64,000 nt of DNA, from positions 1 to 64,000 of the forward strand of contig JABZFO010000115.1 in NCBI GenBank assembly GCA_014237405.1. The letters run 5' to 3'. Each line of letters begins with the position of its first letter. Position 1 is the stretch's first letter. The notes beneath the pieces are model-generated. The model had not been told where the DNA came from and made no database searches. It saw nothing but the letters and a program-made list of their open reading frames with translations. Source of the DNA: Desulfosarcina sp. (GTDB lineage: Bacteria; Desulfobacterota; Desulfobacteria; Desulfobacterales; Desulfosarcinaceae). Of the stretch, positions 19,086-28,488 are shown in pieces. Made by a program: the position numbers and the translations under genes.

Positions 19086-20237
19086 ATGATGAGATCTAAA
19101 ACACTATGCCTGATTGTCTGGTCACTGTTCCTGTTTGTCGCATGCAGCGAGGAAAAAAAGGCCCAGGCGCCGCCGCCCCCTGAAATATCCGTCATCGAAA
19201 CCCGCGCCCAGGACGTTTCCCTTTACCTGGAATTTGTGGGAGAGACCTCCGGATTGAAAGACATCGCCATCCGGGCCCGGGTGGAAGGTTTTCTGGAGGG
19301 GATCCATTTCCAGGAAGGTTCCGAGGTCAAAAAAGGCGCTCTGTTGTACACGCTTGAGAGCCAGCCTTTCGAAGAGAAGGTCGCCGCCAGGATGAGTGCC
19401 GTTGCCGTAGAGAAAACCATGTTGGCCAAAACCAAGGGGGACCTGGACCGGATCAAACCCCTGGCAGAGATTAATGCGGTCAGCCAGAGCGATCTGGATG
19501 AGGCCGTGGCCGCCTATGAAGCGACGCTTTCTTCCCTCGAGGCCGCCAAAGCCACATTAAGGGCAACGAAGATTGAACTCAGCTACACCAAGATCTACTC
19601 CCCCATTTCCGGAATCATCGGCAAGACAAAGGCCAAGGTGGGCGATTTTGTCGGTAAAGATCCAAACCCGGTTATTTTAAATACCGTCTCTCAGGTGGAC
19701 ACGATCCTGGTGACGTTTTTTATCACGGAAACCCAGTATCTGATCGTGGCCCGGGCGATCGCCAAAGCCGACCCGGAGGAGTTGGATGACCGTGAAGCAA
19801 ATCTGGAAATGATCCTGATCGACGGATCGGTGTATGAACACAAAGGTAAGTCCGACTTCGTGGACCGGGCGGTGGATACCACCACCGGCGCCATGCTGGT
19901 CCAGGCCTCTTTTCCCAACCCCGACAAACTGCTGCGACCCGGCCAGTTCGCCAAGGTGAGAATCAAAGGGCAGGAGGTCAAAGACGGCATCCTGATACCC
20001 CAGCGCTGCGTGATGGAGCTTCAGGGGCTGTTCAATGTGTTCGTGGTTGATGCGAGCAATAAAATCGAGACCCGGGAAATCACGGCCGGGGCGAAGGTCG
20101 GATCCTTCTGGCTGATCTCCGAAGGGCTCAAGCCCGGCGAGAAGGTGGTCTATGAAGGACTTCAGAAGGTAAAGGACGGGGCGACCGTCGACCCCAACGT
20201 CGTAGACGTGAAATCAACAGACCGGGGAAAAAAGTGA
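19086..20237 (+). CDS. RND efflux periplasmic adaptor (membrane fusion protein)
   Basis: The 383-aa AcrA/MexA-type adaptor links an inner-membrane RND pump to the outer-membrane channel. It starts with a lipoprotein signal (LFLFVACSEE, lipobox at C). Family segments are the barrel-sandwich start GLKDIAIRARVEGFLEGIHFQEGSEVKKG, a helical hairpin (residues ~105-165), and SGIIGKTKAKVGDFV. It leads the operon adaptor-pump-channel, 6 bp from the pump gene. The substrate is unknown. Confidence 0.93.
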   Translation: MMRSKTLCLIVWSLFLFVACSEEKKAQAPPPPEISVIETRAQDVSLYLEFVGETSGLKDIAIRARVEGFLEGIHFQEGSEVKKGALLYTLESQPFEEKVAARMSAVAVEKTMLAKTKGDLDRIKPLAEINAVSQSDLDEAVAAYEATLSSLEAAKATLRATKIELSYTKIYSPISGIIGKTKAKVGDFVGKDPNPVILNTVSQVDTILVTFFITETQYLIVARAIAKADPEELDDREANLEMILIDGSVYEHKGKSDFVDRAVDTTTGAMLVQASFPNPDKLLRPGQFAKVRIKGQEVKDGILIPQRCVMELQGLFNVFVVDASNKIETREITAGAKVGSFWLISEGLKPGEKVVYEGLQKVKDGATVDPNVVDVKSTDRGKK

Positions 20238-20243
20238 TCAGAC

Positions 20244-23200
20244 ATGGGTGATTTTTTTGTCAGACGGCCCATCGTGGCCATGGTGATTGCCATTTTCATG
20301 GTCATCATAGGAGTTGTTTTTCTCGGCGGTCTTCCCATGGAGCAGTACCCGGACATCACGCCCCCCATTGTCGAGGTCCGGGCAACCTATACCGGGGCCA
20401 ACGCCGTCAGTGTGGAGCAGTCGGTTGCAACGCCTTTGGAGCAGCAGATCAACGGCGTGGACAACATGATTTACATGAAGTCCACCAACGCCAATGACGG
20501 CACCATGACCATCCAGGTCTCCTTCGAGATCGGTACCGATCCGGACATGAATACGGTATTCACTCAGAACCGGGTGGCGGCGGCCACCGCCAAGCTGCCG
20601 GAAGAGGTCAAGCGGTTTGGCGTGACCACCGAAAAATCCCTGCCCAATATTCTCATGCTCATCTCCCTGACGGCGGAGGACCCCCGATTCGATCAGCAGT
20701 TTCTGGGCAACTATGCCCTGATCAATATCAAGGACATTCTCGCCCGCATCAAAGGCATCGGCCGGGTGAACGTCATCGGCGCCAGCGACTATTCCATGCG
20801 CATCTGGATCAGGCCCGACCGGCTGGCCCACCTGGGCATATCCGTTCCGGAGATCCTGGAGGCCATCCGGGCGCCCGACCGCCTGCAAAATGAAAAGGAG
20901 TTCGGCGAGATCGTCGTCCGGACCACATCGGAAGGGTCCCAGGTGAAGATCAAGCATATCGCCAGGGTGGAACTGGGCGTTGAGACCTACAACGCGTTTA
21001 CCCGCTTGAACAACAAGCCGTGCGCCATGATCGCCCTGTACCAAGCCCCGGGCTCCAATGCCGTGGCCCTGGCCGAAGAGGTCAATAAGGCCATGGTGGA
21101 CTTGTCCCGGACATTCCCCAAAAGCGTTCGCTATGACGTCTCCCTGGACACGACCAAAGCCATTACGGCGGGCATCGATGAAATCATCACGACCCTTGTC
21201 ATCGCCCTGGCCCTGGTGATCCTGGTGGTCTATATCTTCATCCAGGACTGGAGGGCGGCACTGATCCCCACCATCGCCATCCCCGTTTCCCTCATCGGCG
21301 CCTTCATCGTATTTCCCATGATCGGTTTTACAATCAACGTGTTGTCCCTGCTTGGTCTGGTGCTGGCCATCGGCATCGTTGTGGACGACGCTATTGTGGT
21401 GGTGGAGGCCGTCCAGGTAAATATTGAGAAAGGTATGACGCCCAAGGAGGCGACCAAGGCCGCCATGCAAGAGGTGACGGCACCAATCGTCGCCACCACC
21501 CTGGTGCTGGTTGCGGTATTCATTCCCGTGGCCGTCATGGGCGGCATAACCGGGCGGTTGTACCAGCAGTTCGCCATTACCGTGGCGGTCTCTGTTGTAT
21601 TTTCTTCCATCAACGCCCTCTCTTTGAGTCCGGCACTTTGCGGACTCCTGCTGCGAAAACAAAAACCCATCCGGGGCCCCCTGGGAGCATTTTTCAGGTT
21701 GTTCAACAAGGTTTTCGACAAAACAACCGACGCATACACCGGCTTTACCAAAATCGTGACCCGCAGAATCGCCATCGGCATTGTTTTTATTATCGTGCTG
21801 ACGGTGGGCTTGGGCTTTTTAGGGAAACTGCTGCCGGGCGGGTTTATGCCCAATGAGGATATGGGCTACCTGATGGTTAACATTCAGCTGCCCGACGCCG
21901 CCTCGCTGCAGCGGTCCGATGCGGTGACCAAAAAGGTGGAGAAAATCATCCAAAAATACGAGGAGGTCGAATATGTCACGGCGGCCACCGGATTCAGTAT
22001 GATTTCCGGCAGCATGTCCTCCAATGCCGCATTTGTTTTTGTCTCTCTCAAGGATTGGAATGTGCGCGAAAAAACAGCCAACGATGTGGTTGCGGCGTTG
22101 AACCGGGAATTTTTCATGGGTGTGAACGAAGCCCAGGTCTTTGCCTTCGGCCCACCGGCCATTCCCGGCCTGGGGAGCGGATCCGGGTTCACCATGATGG
22201 TCCAGGACCGGGTGGGAAATACCCCCGAATATCTGGCGAAGCAGACAGACAGCTTTATTCAGACGGCACTGGCCCGGCCGGAAATCGGGTCCATGTTCAC
22301 TACCTTTCGGGCCACAGTCCCCCAGCGTTATATGGAGATCAACCGGGACAAGGTGCTCAAGGCCGGTGTCTCCCTGAATGATATCTACACCACGGTGGGC
22401 GCCTTTCTCGGCGGTTCCTACGTCAACGATTTCAACCGGTTCGGGCGGCTCTACAAAGCCTACATCCAGGCGGAGCCGGAATACCGGATCAATGAAGACA
22501 AAATCAACCTCTTCTTTGTTAAAAACAAAGACGGTGACCGGGTTCCCCTGAGTGCATTTGTCAGCATCAAGGAGATCGCCGGACCGGATTTCACCACCCG
22601 ATTCAATCTGTACCGGGCCATCGAACTGACCGGCGGGCCGGCTCCCGGCTATACATCCGCCCAGGCACTGGATGCCCTGGAAGCTGTGGCCAAAGAATCC
22701 CTTCCCGCGGATATGGGATACGCGTGGAGTAACATGTCCTTCCAGGAGAAGAAGGCCTCCGGAACCGGCGCCATTGTGTTTGTCTTCTCCCTGCTGTTCG
22801 TCTTTCTCATCCTCGCCGCCCAGTACGAAAGCTGGTCGCTGCCCTTCAGCATCCTTCTGGGGACGCCCTTTGCCATTTTCGGCGCCTTTCTGGCGCTGTT
22901 TCTGGCCAGGATGACCAGCCCGAGCTACGAGCTGAATGTGTTTGCCCAGGTCGCACTGGTGATGCTGATCGCCATGGCCGCCAAAAATGCCATTCTCATC
23001 GTTGAGTTCGCCAACATCGAGTTCAATAAGGGCCTGTCGCTCTTCGATGCGGCCATCAAGGCGGCCAGACTGCGTTTTAGACCCATATTGATGACGGCCT
23101 TCTCATTCATTCTCGGCGTTATGCCCCTGGTGGTGGCATCCGGCGCCGGTGCCGAGGCCCGGGTGGTGATGGGAGTGGCGCTGTTGGGCGGGATGACCCT

Positions 23201-23297
23201 GGCCACGATACTGGGGGTGTTTTTCTACCCCATGCTGTTCGTCTTCATCGGCAAGATCGCCGGGTATGAGAAAAAGCGGGAACTTCAAAAGGAGTAG
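20244..23297 (+). CDS. RND multidrug efflux permease (AcrB/HAE1 family)
   Basis: The 1017-aa inner-membrane proton-driven pump has the expected two repeats of a TM1 helix, a large periplasmic loop and five or six TM helices. Diagnostic segments are MGDFFVRRPIVAMVIAIFM, VDNMIYMKSTNANDGTM, the TM4 proton-relay residues in GIVVDDAIVVVEA, and FRPILMTAFSFILGVMPLVVASGAGAEAR near the C-terminus. Slightly shorter than AcrB (1049), but no domain is obviously missing. Operon with adaptor and OprM-like channel. Likely substrates are hydrophobic toxins or drugs, which cannot be told from sequence. Confidence 0.95.
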   Translation: MGDFFVRRPIVAMVIAIFMVIIGVVFLGGLPMEQYPDITPPIVEVRATYTGANAVSVEQSVATPLEQQINGVDNMIYMKSTNANDGTMTIQVSFEIGTDPDMNTVFTQNRVAAATAKLPEEVKRFGVTTEKSLPNILMLISLTAEDPRFDQQFLGNYALINIKDILARIKGIGRVNVIGASDYSMRIWIRPDRLAHLGISVPEILEAIRAPDRLQNEKEFGEIVVRTTSEGSQVKIKHIARVELGVETYNAFTRLNNKPCAMIALYQAPGSNAVALAEEVNKAMVDLSRTFPKSVRYDVSLDTTKAITAGIDEIITTLVIALALVILVVYIFIQDWRAALIPTIAIPVSLIGAFIVFPMIGFTINVLSLLGLVLAIGIVVDDAIVVVEAVQVNIEKGMTPKEATKAAMQEVTAPIVATTLVLVAVFIPVAVMGGITGRLYQQFAITVAVSVVFSSINALSLSPALCGLLLRKQKPIRGPLGAFFRLFNKVFDKTTDAYTGFTKIVTRRIAIGIVFIIVLTVGLGFLGKLLPGGFMPNEDMGYLMVNIQLPDAASLQRSDAVTKKVEKIIQKYEEVEYVTAATGFSMISGSMSSNAAFVFVSLKDWNVREKTANDVVAALNREFFMGVNEAQVFAFGPPAIPGLGSGSGFTMMVQDRVGNTPEYLAKQTDSFIQTALARPEIGSMFTTFRATVPQRYMEINRDKVLKAGVSLNDIYTTVGAFLGGSYVNDFNRFGRLYKAYIQAEPEYRINEDKINLFFVKNKDGDRVPLSAFVSIKEIAGPDFTTRFNLYRAIELTGGPAPGYTSAQALDALEAVAKESLPADMGYAWSNMSFQEKKASGTGAIVFVFSLLFVFLILAAQYESWSLPFSILLGTPFAIFGAFLALFLARMTSPSYELNVFAQVALVMLIAMAAKNAILIVEFANIEFNKGLSLFDAAIKAARLRFRPILMTAFSFILGVMPLVVASGAGAEARVVMGVALLGGMTLATILGVFFYPMLFVFIGKIAGYEKKRELQKE

Positions 23298-23310
23298 GTG
23301 CAAAGAGACA

Positions 23311-24708
23311 ATGAACATGCGCATAAAGAGATTCAGGGGACTGATACTATCGGCGGTGCTGCTGTTTCTTTCGGGCTGTGCGGTGGGACCGGACTTCATA
23401 GAACCGGTTGCCAATGCACCCTTGCACTCTCTGGTTTCCATGGCCCTTGAAAACAACCGGGACCTGAAAATTGCCGTCAGCCGGATCGAACAGGCACGGG
23501 CCACTGTCGGATTTACCCGGGCCGACCAGTACCCGCACATAGATGTTGAAGCCGGTATACAGACAGGCAACTTCAGCGGCGGTTCGCGATCTCCGGACAC
23601 CAACTCCACCGTATACCTGGCCGCCCCCTTGAGCTGGGAAATCGACTTCTGGGGCAAATTCAAACGGTCCACCGAGGCGGCACGGGCGGAGCTGATGGCA
23701 TCCGAATACGGCCTTAATGTTATTCAGCTGGCCCTGATTGCGGATGTGGTGACCACCTATTACCAGCTTTTGGATTTTCACCAGCGGCTGGCCATCTCCG
23801 AGTCCACCCTCGATTCACGGATGGGCAGCCTTAAAATTATCCAGCAGCGGTTTGACAAGGGCATCATTGCCGAGCTCGACGTCAACCAGGCCCAGATCCA
23901 AAAGGAAATCGCCGCCGCCGCCATCCCCCTTTACGAGCGCTCCATTTCAAAGACCGAAAACGGCCTCAGCATTTTACTCGGCCGGTTGCCCGCTGCCATC
24001 AAGACACGCAAGAATCTGGCCGGGCAGCCGACGCCACCGGAAATCCCGGTGGGCATGCCGTCGGACATCCTGGAGCGCCGCCCGGACATCATCCAGGCCA
24101 GGTACCTGCTGAAGGCACAGACGGAGAATATCGGCGTGGCCGAAGCGCTGCGGCTTCCGGCCATCTCCCTCACCGGAACGCTGGGGGTGGCCAGTACGGA
24201 GATTGCCTCCATTACCACCCAGGGAGGCGTCTGGTCTGTGGGCGGAAGGCTGCTGGGACCGATTTTCGATTTCAACAAGAATAAAAGGCGGGTGGAGATC
24301 GAAGAACAAAAGATGCAGCAGGTCCTTTATCAATATGAAAACACGGTGCTGACCGCGTTTCGGGAAGTTGAAGATGCCCTGGTCGAGATCGCCACCTACC
24401 GCAACGAACTGGCCGCCATCGAACGCCAACAGAAGGCGGCAGAAAATGCCAATAAACTCTCCAAAGAGCGCTACGACAAAGGCGTGAGCAGCTACCTCGA
24501 AGTGTTGGACACGGAGCGAACCCTGTTTTCCGCCGAGCTGCAACTGTCCGAACTGCAGCAGCGGTACCTGAGCGCCTATGTCAACCTGTATAAGGCGCTG
24601 GGCGGCGGGTGGATTACCAAAGAGGAGATGAACGAGAACACCTATCCGGAGCGGCCTATGAACTATACGACGGAGCTGGATCACACGGTCGTTAATATAG
24701 CCAGGTAA
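23311..24708 (+). CDS. Outer-membrane efflux lipoprotein (OprM/NodT family), N-terminal block missing
   Basis: A TolC-like channel, ~465 aa, with a lipoprotein signal (ILSAVLLFLSGCAVGPDF). The two internal repeats are clear: NNRDLKIAVSRIEQARATVGFTRADQYP and AFREVEDALVEIATYRNEL. After CAVGPDFIEPVANAP the chain jumps straight to LHSLVSMALENNRDL. OprM-type proteins normally have 35-45 more residues here, including the conserved W..F.DP.L segment, so an in-frame block is missing. I choose the ATG at 23311 over the upstream ORF start (23266), which overlaps the pump gene. Confidence 0.85.
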   Translation: MNMRIKRFRGLILSAVLLFLSGCAVGPDFIEPVANAPLHSLVSMALENNRDLKIAVSRIEQARATVGFTRADQYPHIDVEAGIQTGNFSGGSRSPDTNSTVYLAAPLSWEIDFWGKFKRSTEAARAELMASEYGLNVIQLALIADVVTTYYQLLDFHQRLAISESTLDSRMGSLKIIQQRFDKGIIAELDVNQAQIQKEIAAAAIPLYERSISKTENGLSILLGRLPAAIKTRKNLAGQPTPPEIPVGMPSDILERRPDIIQARYLLKAQTENIGVAEALRLPAISLTGTLGVASTEIASITTQGGVWSVGGRLLGPIFDFNKNKRRVEIEEQKMQQVLYQYENTVLTAFREVEDALVEIATYRNELAAIERQQKAAENANKLSKERYDKGVSSYLEVLDTERTLFSAELQLSELQQRYLSAYVNLYKALGGGWITKEEMNENTYPERPMNYTTELDHTVVNIAR

Positions 24709-24788
24709 AATGGATTCAGTCTCCGGACATCCAACTTCTGAACTCGGTCCTCAGTCATCCGTCATCCGACCTCCGAAAGAAACCACCC

Positions 24789-24938
24789 ATGCCACACCTT
24801 TTCACCAATGCCTACATCGTCGTCGGCAGCATTTGCGGCGCGGTCAGTCTCCTGCACCTGCTGATCTTTCTTCGCCGGCGTGAAGAAAAAATCCAGTTCA
24901 GCACCGCTGCAGGTGGACCAGAAATAAATCTGAGATAG
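24789..24938 (+). pseudogene. N-terminal fragment of a membrane protein
   Basis: A 49-codon frame, MPHLFTNAYIVVGSICGAVSLLHLLIFLRRREEKIQF..., resembles the first transmembrane helix and RRRE turn of membrane-bound signalling proteins (first helix of a 7TM-type sensor). The sequence ends soon after in unrelated codons. It is probably another truncated gene. It is too short for the ORF track. Confidence 0.4.
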
Positions 24939-25034
24939 TCTCACTATTTGCGTAAACTGGTGGAGGGCGAATCCTTCCCGCGAGGCGCCCACGCGCGGGT
25001 GGTTCCAAATGCCTTGCATTGCTTGCTTGCATTG

Positions 25035-25047
25035 ATTACATTGTAAT
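25035..25047. promoter_or_regulatory. ATTACA-T-TGTAAT palindrome upstream of toxin-antitoxin genes
   Basis: A perfect 6-1-6 inverted repeat sits 27 bp before the antitoxin ATG, in a very AT-rich promoter-like stretch. Ribbon-helix-helix antitoxins normally bind such operators to repress their own operon, so this is a plausible operator. Inference only. Confidence 0.45.
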
Positions 25048-25073
25048 ACATAATAATACAATGGAGGTAATGT

Positions 25074-25218
25074 ATGAGCACGGCTATTTCCATACGAATT
25101 CCTGATGAACTGGCATCAAAATTAACTGAAATTTCAAAAGATCGCCATCGACCGGCTTCATGATGCATCCGATTCTATCATCAGTATTGAAGATATGAGG
25201 AAAGAGCTTGAACTATAA
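25074..25218 (+). pseudogene. Ribbon-helix-helix antitoxin, internal deletion and frameshift
   Basis: The start MSTAISIRIPDELASKLTEISKD is a typical RelB/CopG-like RHH domain, with GGAGG six bases before ATG. The frame then ends early (RHRPAS). The expected C-terminus, IAIDRLHDASDSIISIEDMRKELEL, is present in the next frame and stops at 25218, overlapping the toxin start as in a normal TA operon. About 30 codons between the two halves are missing. If real, the toxin gene would lack its antitoxin. Confidence 0.75.
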
Positions 25219-25480
25219 AATTGCATTCAAGAAGTCGGTTTCTCGTGACCTCAAGAAGCTCGGCAAAGATCAGGCCGAGAGAATACTAAAGGAAATCGAG
25301 GAAAAGCTTCCAGAAAAAGCAGACACGTTCCCACCCTTGAAAGGAAAATTTACTGGTCTTCGGAAATTTCGGGTTGGCAACTACCGGGTGATTTACGCAA
25401 TCATCGAAGGGATTGCGATTATTCACAGAATCAGTCAACCCCATCGTTGCATAAAAAACATGGCTAATCGCGTTAGATAA
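25208..25480 (+). CDS. RelE/ParE-family toxin
   Basis: A 90-aa protein of the RelE superfamily (ribosome-dependent mRNA interferase or gyrase toxin). Family signs are YKIAFKKSVSRDLKKL, LPEKADTFPPLKGKFTGLRKFRVGNYRVIYAI and a C-terminal IIHRISQ. It starts at TTG and overlaps the antitoxin's end by 11 bases. The C-terminal tail (PHRCIKNMANRVR) is longer than usual. The flanking antitoxin is broken. Base composition is AT-rich compared with neighbouring genes, suggesting transfer. Confidence 0.85.
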   Translation: MNYKIAFKKSVSRDLKKLGKDQAERILKEIEEKLPEKADTFPPLKGKFTGLRKFRVGNYRVIYAIIEGIAIIHRISQPHRCIKNMANRVR

Positions 25481-25590
25481 GGTGATATTGCTATATAAAA
25501 GTATTCATGAGCGGCTTGATCAGGATTGTACCATTGGTTAATACAAGGACCTTGGCCGTTTTTCTGATTGTTTTTTACCCTGCGGGAAAA

Positions 25591-25679
25591 CCGGAGCGCT
25601 ACAGAGCCTTTGTTGTCAAGGGTTTGCAGTAGAAGTGCTACGGCTTCACCCTTTCCGCCGCGGCTCTGTAACGCTCCGG
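25591..25679. repeat. 18-bp inverted repeat, degenerate element
   Basis: CCGGAGCGCTACAGAGCC at 25591 pairs with GGCTCTGTAACGCTCCGG at 25662 (17 of 18 bases). The preceding ~50 bases (25515-25565) resemble 40767-40815 (CAGGATT..ACCA.TGGT..AT.CAAGGA.CTTGGCCGTTTT). It looks like the remains of a small dispersed repeat. No ORF of note lies between 25481 and 25733. Confidence 0.6.
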
Positions 25680-25733
25680 CTTTTGCAACGATTGGGTCAA
25701 CTGGGAGAACGCTACCGATGAGGACATGACAAG

Positions 25734-26064
25734 ATGAAAAAATATCAAACATGCTGGTCGAAAATAGCAGTGCTGACGGCGATGATCGGATGGGGGCTAT
25801 GTGATCGAAATCCGCCGTGTGGCGCCGGACGGCACTATGCAGGCCGGCTATTTCAATCCCCGCCCCATCAATGTATCAAGGGCTGAAGCCTCCATATTCA
25901 AGGAACACATCAAGGTCGAGGTGGAACTGCGCGATACGGGATATCCCGGCTCGACCTACACCCTGCTCTACGATCCGAACAAGGATGCCCTTCTAGGTTA
26001 CTATTACCAGGTCGTCCAGAGGCAGAACTTTGACGTGATATTCGTTCGGATGGTTAACCAGTAA
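25734..26064 (+). pseudogene. Secreted small protein, signal peptide split from mature part
   Basis: ATG at 25734 (AGGA upstream) encodes MKKYQTCWSKIAVLTAMIGWGLC, a signal-like N-terminus. It then leaves frame near 25795. The mature part (YVIEIRRVAPDGTMQAGYFNPRPINVSRAEA...) continues in another frame to 26064. The mature domain resembles small extracytoplasmic proteins with YFNP.PI.V..A motifs. In full homologues I would expect an SGxW-like stretch between the two, and it is missing. Function is unknown. Confidence 0.6.
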
Positions 26065-26103
26065 CACTTTCCCGAAAAGTATTAACGGGGGGAGCTATTC
26101 GCC

Positions 26104-26328
26104 ATGGGAAATGAAAAGCCAGCTAAAGACCGACGAACGGCAGATCCATACATGGATCGACGCTCCGGCGAAGACCGGCGTGAGGCCTACGACATTGATT
26201 ATTTTACCGGGGGCGGAACTGAAAGAAGAAAGCGAGTGGATCGCCGTAAACGCGAGGAACGGCGGAAGGATTGCACGCAGATATCCAAGTGGTCGAGCGT
26301 TTGCGTGGATGAAATCAAGAACAAGTAG
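26104..26328 (+). CDS. Small DRR-motif protein
   Basis: A 74-aa highly charged protein with repeating basic motifs: MDRRSGEDRREAYD, FTGGGTERRKRVDRRKREERRKD. The layout parallels the protein at 5871-6146. It may be a conserved family of the lineage, with unknown role. A GGGGGAGC ribosome-like site lies upstream. Base composition is normal for the genome. Confidence 0.55.
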   Translation: MGNEKPAKDRRTADPYMDRRSGEDRREAYDIDYFTGGGTERRKRVDRRKREERRKDCTQISKWSSVCVDEIKNK

Positions 26329-26392
26329 AAGCTGTAGGCTTTAGGCCAGGTAGCATCGTTCGAAGTTACCTGACAAGGAAAAAGGATCTGCC

Positions 26393-26900
26393 ATGAAAAA
26401 CCTGCTGTCATTTTTAAAGCTCACCGCCCAGGGCGGCCTTCTGGTCCTGTTGCCCATCCTTTTGTTCATTCTCCTGCTGATGGAGATCGTCGAACTGGTG
26501 GTGGGCCTGGCCACGCCCATCGCCGACCTGTTGCATCGCCATGAAATCAAAAGCAGCCAAGGGCCTGGGCAATTGGATCGAGGAAAAAACCATCGCCAAG
26601 CTGCCCATCTACCGGTTCGTCAAAGACCTCGTGTCCGGGCTGGTCGGTGCTGAAAAGGCGGCCAGTTTCAAACCTGCCCTGTTTGACGCCGGGAACGGTC
26701 AGCGGGAAATCGTCTATGTGGTCGAAGACCTTGGAAATGAAGGTCTCACCGTACTCTTTCCGCATGCCCCCACCGGTTTTGCCGGACCGGTCAAAATCGT
26801 CCCCAAAGCCCGCATCGCGCCCCTGGACGCCAGCCTGGGTGATATGAGCCTGGTGCTGAGTCACATGGGCCTGGGGGCTGGGCGGCTGTTAAAGAGGTAA
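26393..26900 (+). pseudogene. DUF502 membrane protein, deletion and frameshift
   Basis: The first frame (MKNLLSFLKLTAQGGLLVLLPILLFILLLMEIVELV...ATPIADLL) is TM1 and connecting part of a DUF502 protein. The second frame (SKAAKGLGNWIEEKTIAKLPIYRFVKDLV...LDASLGDMSLVLSHMGLGA) is the C-terminal domain. The intervening TM2 region, ~30 residues, is missing near 26540. DUF502 proteins are predicted two-TM membrane proteins of unknown function. Confidence 0.8.
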
Positions 26901-27090
26901 GGGGTCAAGGATTCGAAGGGTCGAGGAAAATGCTCAAGAAGTGCAAAGGGATAAAAGTTGCCTGCGATGGGGATTACCCTCCATGAGCGCTAAGTTGTTG
27001 TGTGGGATTAACTGATAAGATGAAAAAACAGGCATATGACATAGAGGCAAGGTTGCTCGAATATTCGGCAGTTGGCATCAGGTTAAATTC

Positions 27091-27208
27091 AAAGTTGGGC
27101 GTTCGATGTTGGACGTTCATCTTTATAGGGAATCCTTGAACCCTTGAACCCTTGAACCCTTGAACCCTTGAACCCTTGAACCCTGGAACCCTTGACCCCT
27201 TGAACCTC
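27091..27208. repeat. Palindrome fragment plus CCCTTGAA octamer array
   Basis: GTTCGATGTTGGACGTTCAT (27100 region) is the same half-palindrome seen at 16225 and 36801. It is followed by about nine CCCTTGAA octamers (27133-27208). The pairing of the two repeat types recurs at other loci in this window. Confidence 0.85.
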
Positions 27209-27220
27209 AATAGGAACCCC

Positions 27221-27592
27221 ATGCGCGAAATCGAACAACGATCCCTGAACCTGGCCAAATGGGCCAATCTGTTCATGGGAGTGGCCGGCATCGTTGCTGC
27301 CATCGGCTCCCACGCCAGTGCGTTGATGCTGGATGGCCTGTTCTCCGGCGTAAACTTCCTGGCGGCGGTGCTGGCCGCCCGCGTGGCCGCATCCATCCAG
27401 CAGAAGCCCAACGTCCTGCGGCCATTCGGCTACGAGATCGACGAGCCCATGTACGTGATGTTCCGATCCCTGGTGCTCACCGGTGTCATCATATCAGGGA
27501 CCAAATCAGCCATGCCGCCCAATCCGTTCACACACCGAGTCGGATGGAAATTATTTTCACGGGAAAATACCCTTATGAATAGGATATCCTAA
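27221..27592 (+). pseudogene. Cation diffusion facilitator, truncated after TM3
   Basis: MREIEQRSLNLAKWANLFMGVAGIVAAIGSHASALMLDGLFSGVNFL is the N-terminus of a cation efflux (CDF) family metal transporter, including the metal-site helix (ASALMLDGLFS resembling SxxLLADgxhS). After VLTGVIIS the homology ends and a nonsense tail runs to 27592. The remainder of the transporter (~200 aa) is absent, so a deletion joined this gene to the leader of the next. Confidence 0.7.
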
Positions 27593-27607
27593 ACAAAGGA
27601 GAGCAAC

Positions 27608-28459
27608 ATGAAAGCATTTTTGCGGCAGTTACTGGCATTGACCACGGCAGTTGTGCTTTTTCTCATGCCCCAAGCCGGTTTGTCCGAAGAATGGGACCTG
27701 GATGAGCGTCCCTGGGAAAAATTCGGTGCCAACTTAGGTGTGTTCATCTCTGCAGTGGACAGCAATTTCAGAATCGGATCCGGAGTCGGTCTGAACATCG
27801 ATGTGGAGAAGCTGCTGGGGCTGGATACCAGCAACGTAGTTTTTCGCACCGATGCCCTGTGGCGGTTTTCCAAAAACCGGCGCCATCGGTTGGATTTCAC
27901 CTGGTTTAGTTTTCGAAGGGACGGCAACCGACAGATATTGGAAGACATCACCATCGGGGATGGCGACGACCAGATTATCATCGAAGCGGGAACCAGCGTC
28001 AATGCCTTCTTTGACCTGGACATCTACGAACTGGCCTACAGCTATTCGTTCTTTCAGGATGACCGCATCGACCTGGCGGCCGGGATCGGCCTGTACATCA
28101 TGCCCATTGATTTCGGTCTGACTGTCAGCGGACTCGTCGATGAACAGGGATCGGAGAAATTCACCGCGCCCCTGCCGGTACTGGGCCTGCGCATGGACAT
28201 TGCCCTGACCCCCCAGTGGTTCATTCGCACCGGATCCCAGGTCTTTTATCTGGAATACGAAAACTTCACGGGATCGGTGCTGGAATTCCGGGCGGCAGTG
28301 GAGTACAACCCATGGAAGCATGTGGGTATCGGGTTGGGTATTGACGCTCTATCAATCAATGTGGAGGCGGATGGGGAAGACTGGCCGGGAATCGACCTCA
28401 AAGGCGAATTCGATTTCAACTACACCGGCCTACAGCTTTACCTGCGGTTGTTTTTTTAG
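27608..28459 (+). CDS. Outer-membrane beta-barrel protein, unknown
   Basis: A 283-aa protein with a signal peptide (FLRQLLALTTAVVLFLMPQAGLSEE). Alternating strands typical of an outer-membrane barrel follow (e.g. ANLGVFISAVDSNFRIG, IDLAAGIGLYIMPIDFGLTVSG), with a terminal aromatic LYLRLFF. GGAGAGCAAC precedes ATG. No specific family is recognised. Possibly a small porin-like or structural protein. Confidence 0.7.
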   Translation: MKAFLRQLLALTTAVVLFLMPQAGLSEEWDLDERPWEKFGANLGVFISAVDSNFRIGSGVGLNIDVEKLLGLDTSNVVFRTDALWRFSKNRRHRLDFTWFSFRRDGNRQILEDITIGDGDDQIIIEAGTSVNAFFDLDIYELAYSYSFFQDDRIDLAAGIGLYIMPIDFGLTVSGLVDEQGSEKFTAPLPVLGLRMDIALTPQWFIRTGSQVFYLEYENFTGSVLEFRAAVEYNPWKHVGIGLGIDALSINVEADGEDWPGIDLKGEFDFNYTGLQLYLRLFF

Positions 28460-28488
28460 CCGTCCGACTTAGGGCCTGTCCTAAAGGA

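Noticed and set aside
20238-21662. 474-aa minus-strand ORF within the RND pump gene
   Set aside because: Antisense to a well-conserved AcrB sequence; rich in His/Gly/Asp as expected of a shadow frame.
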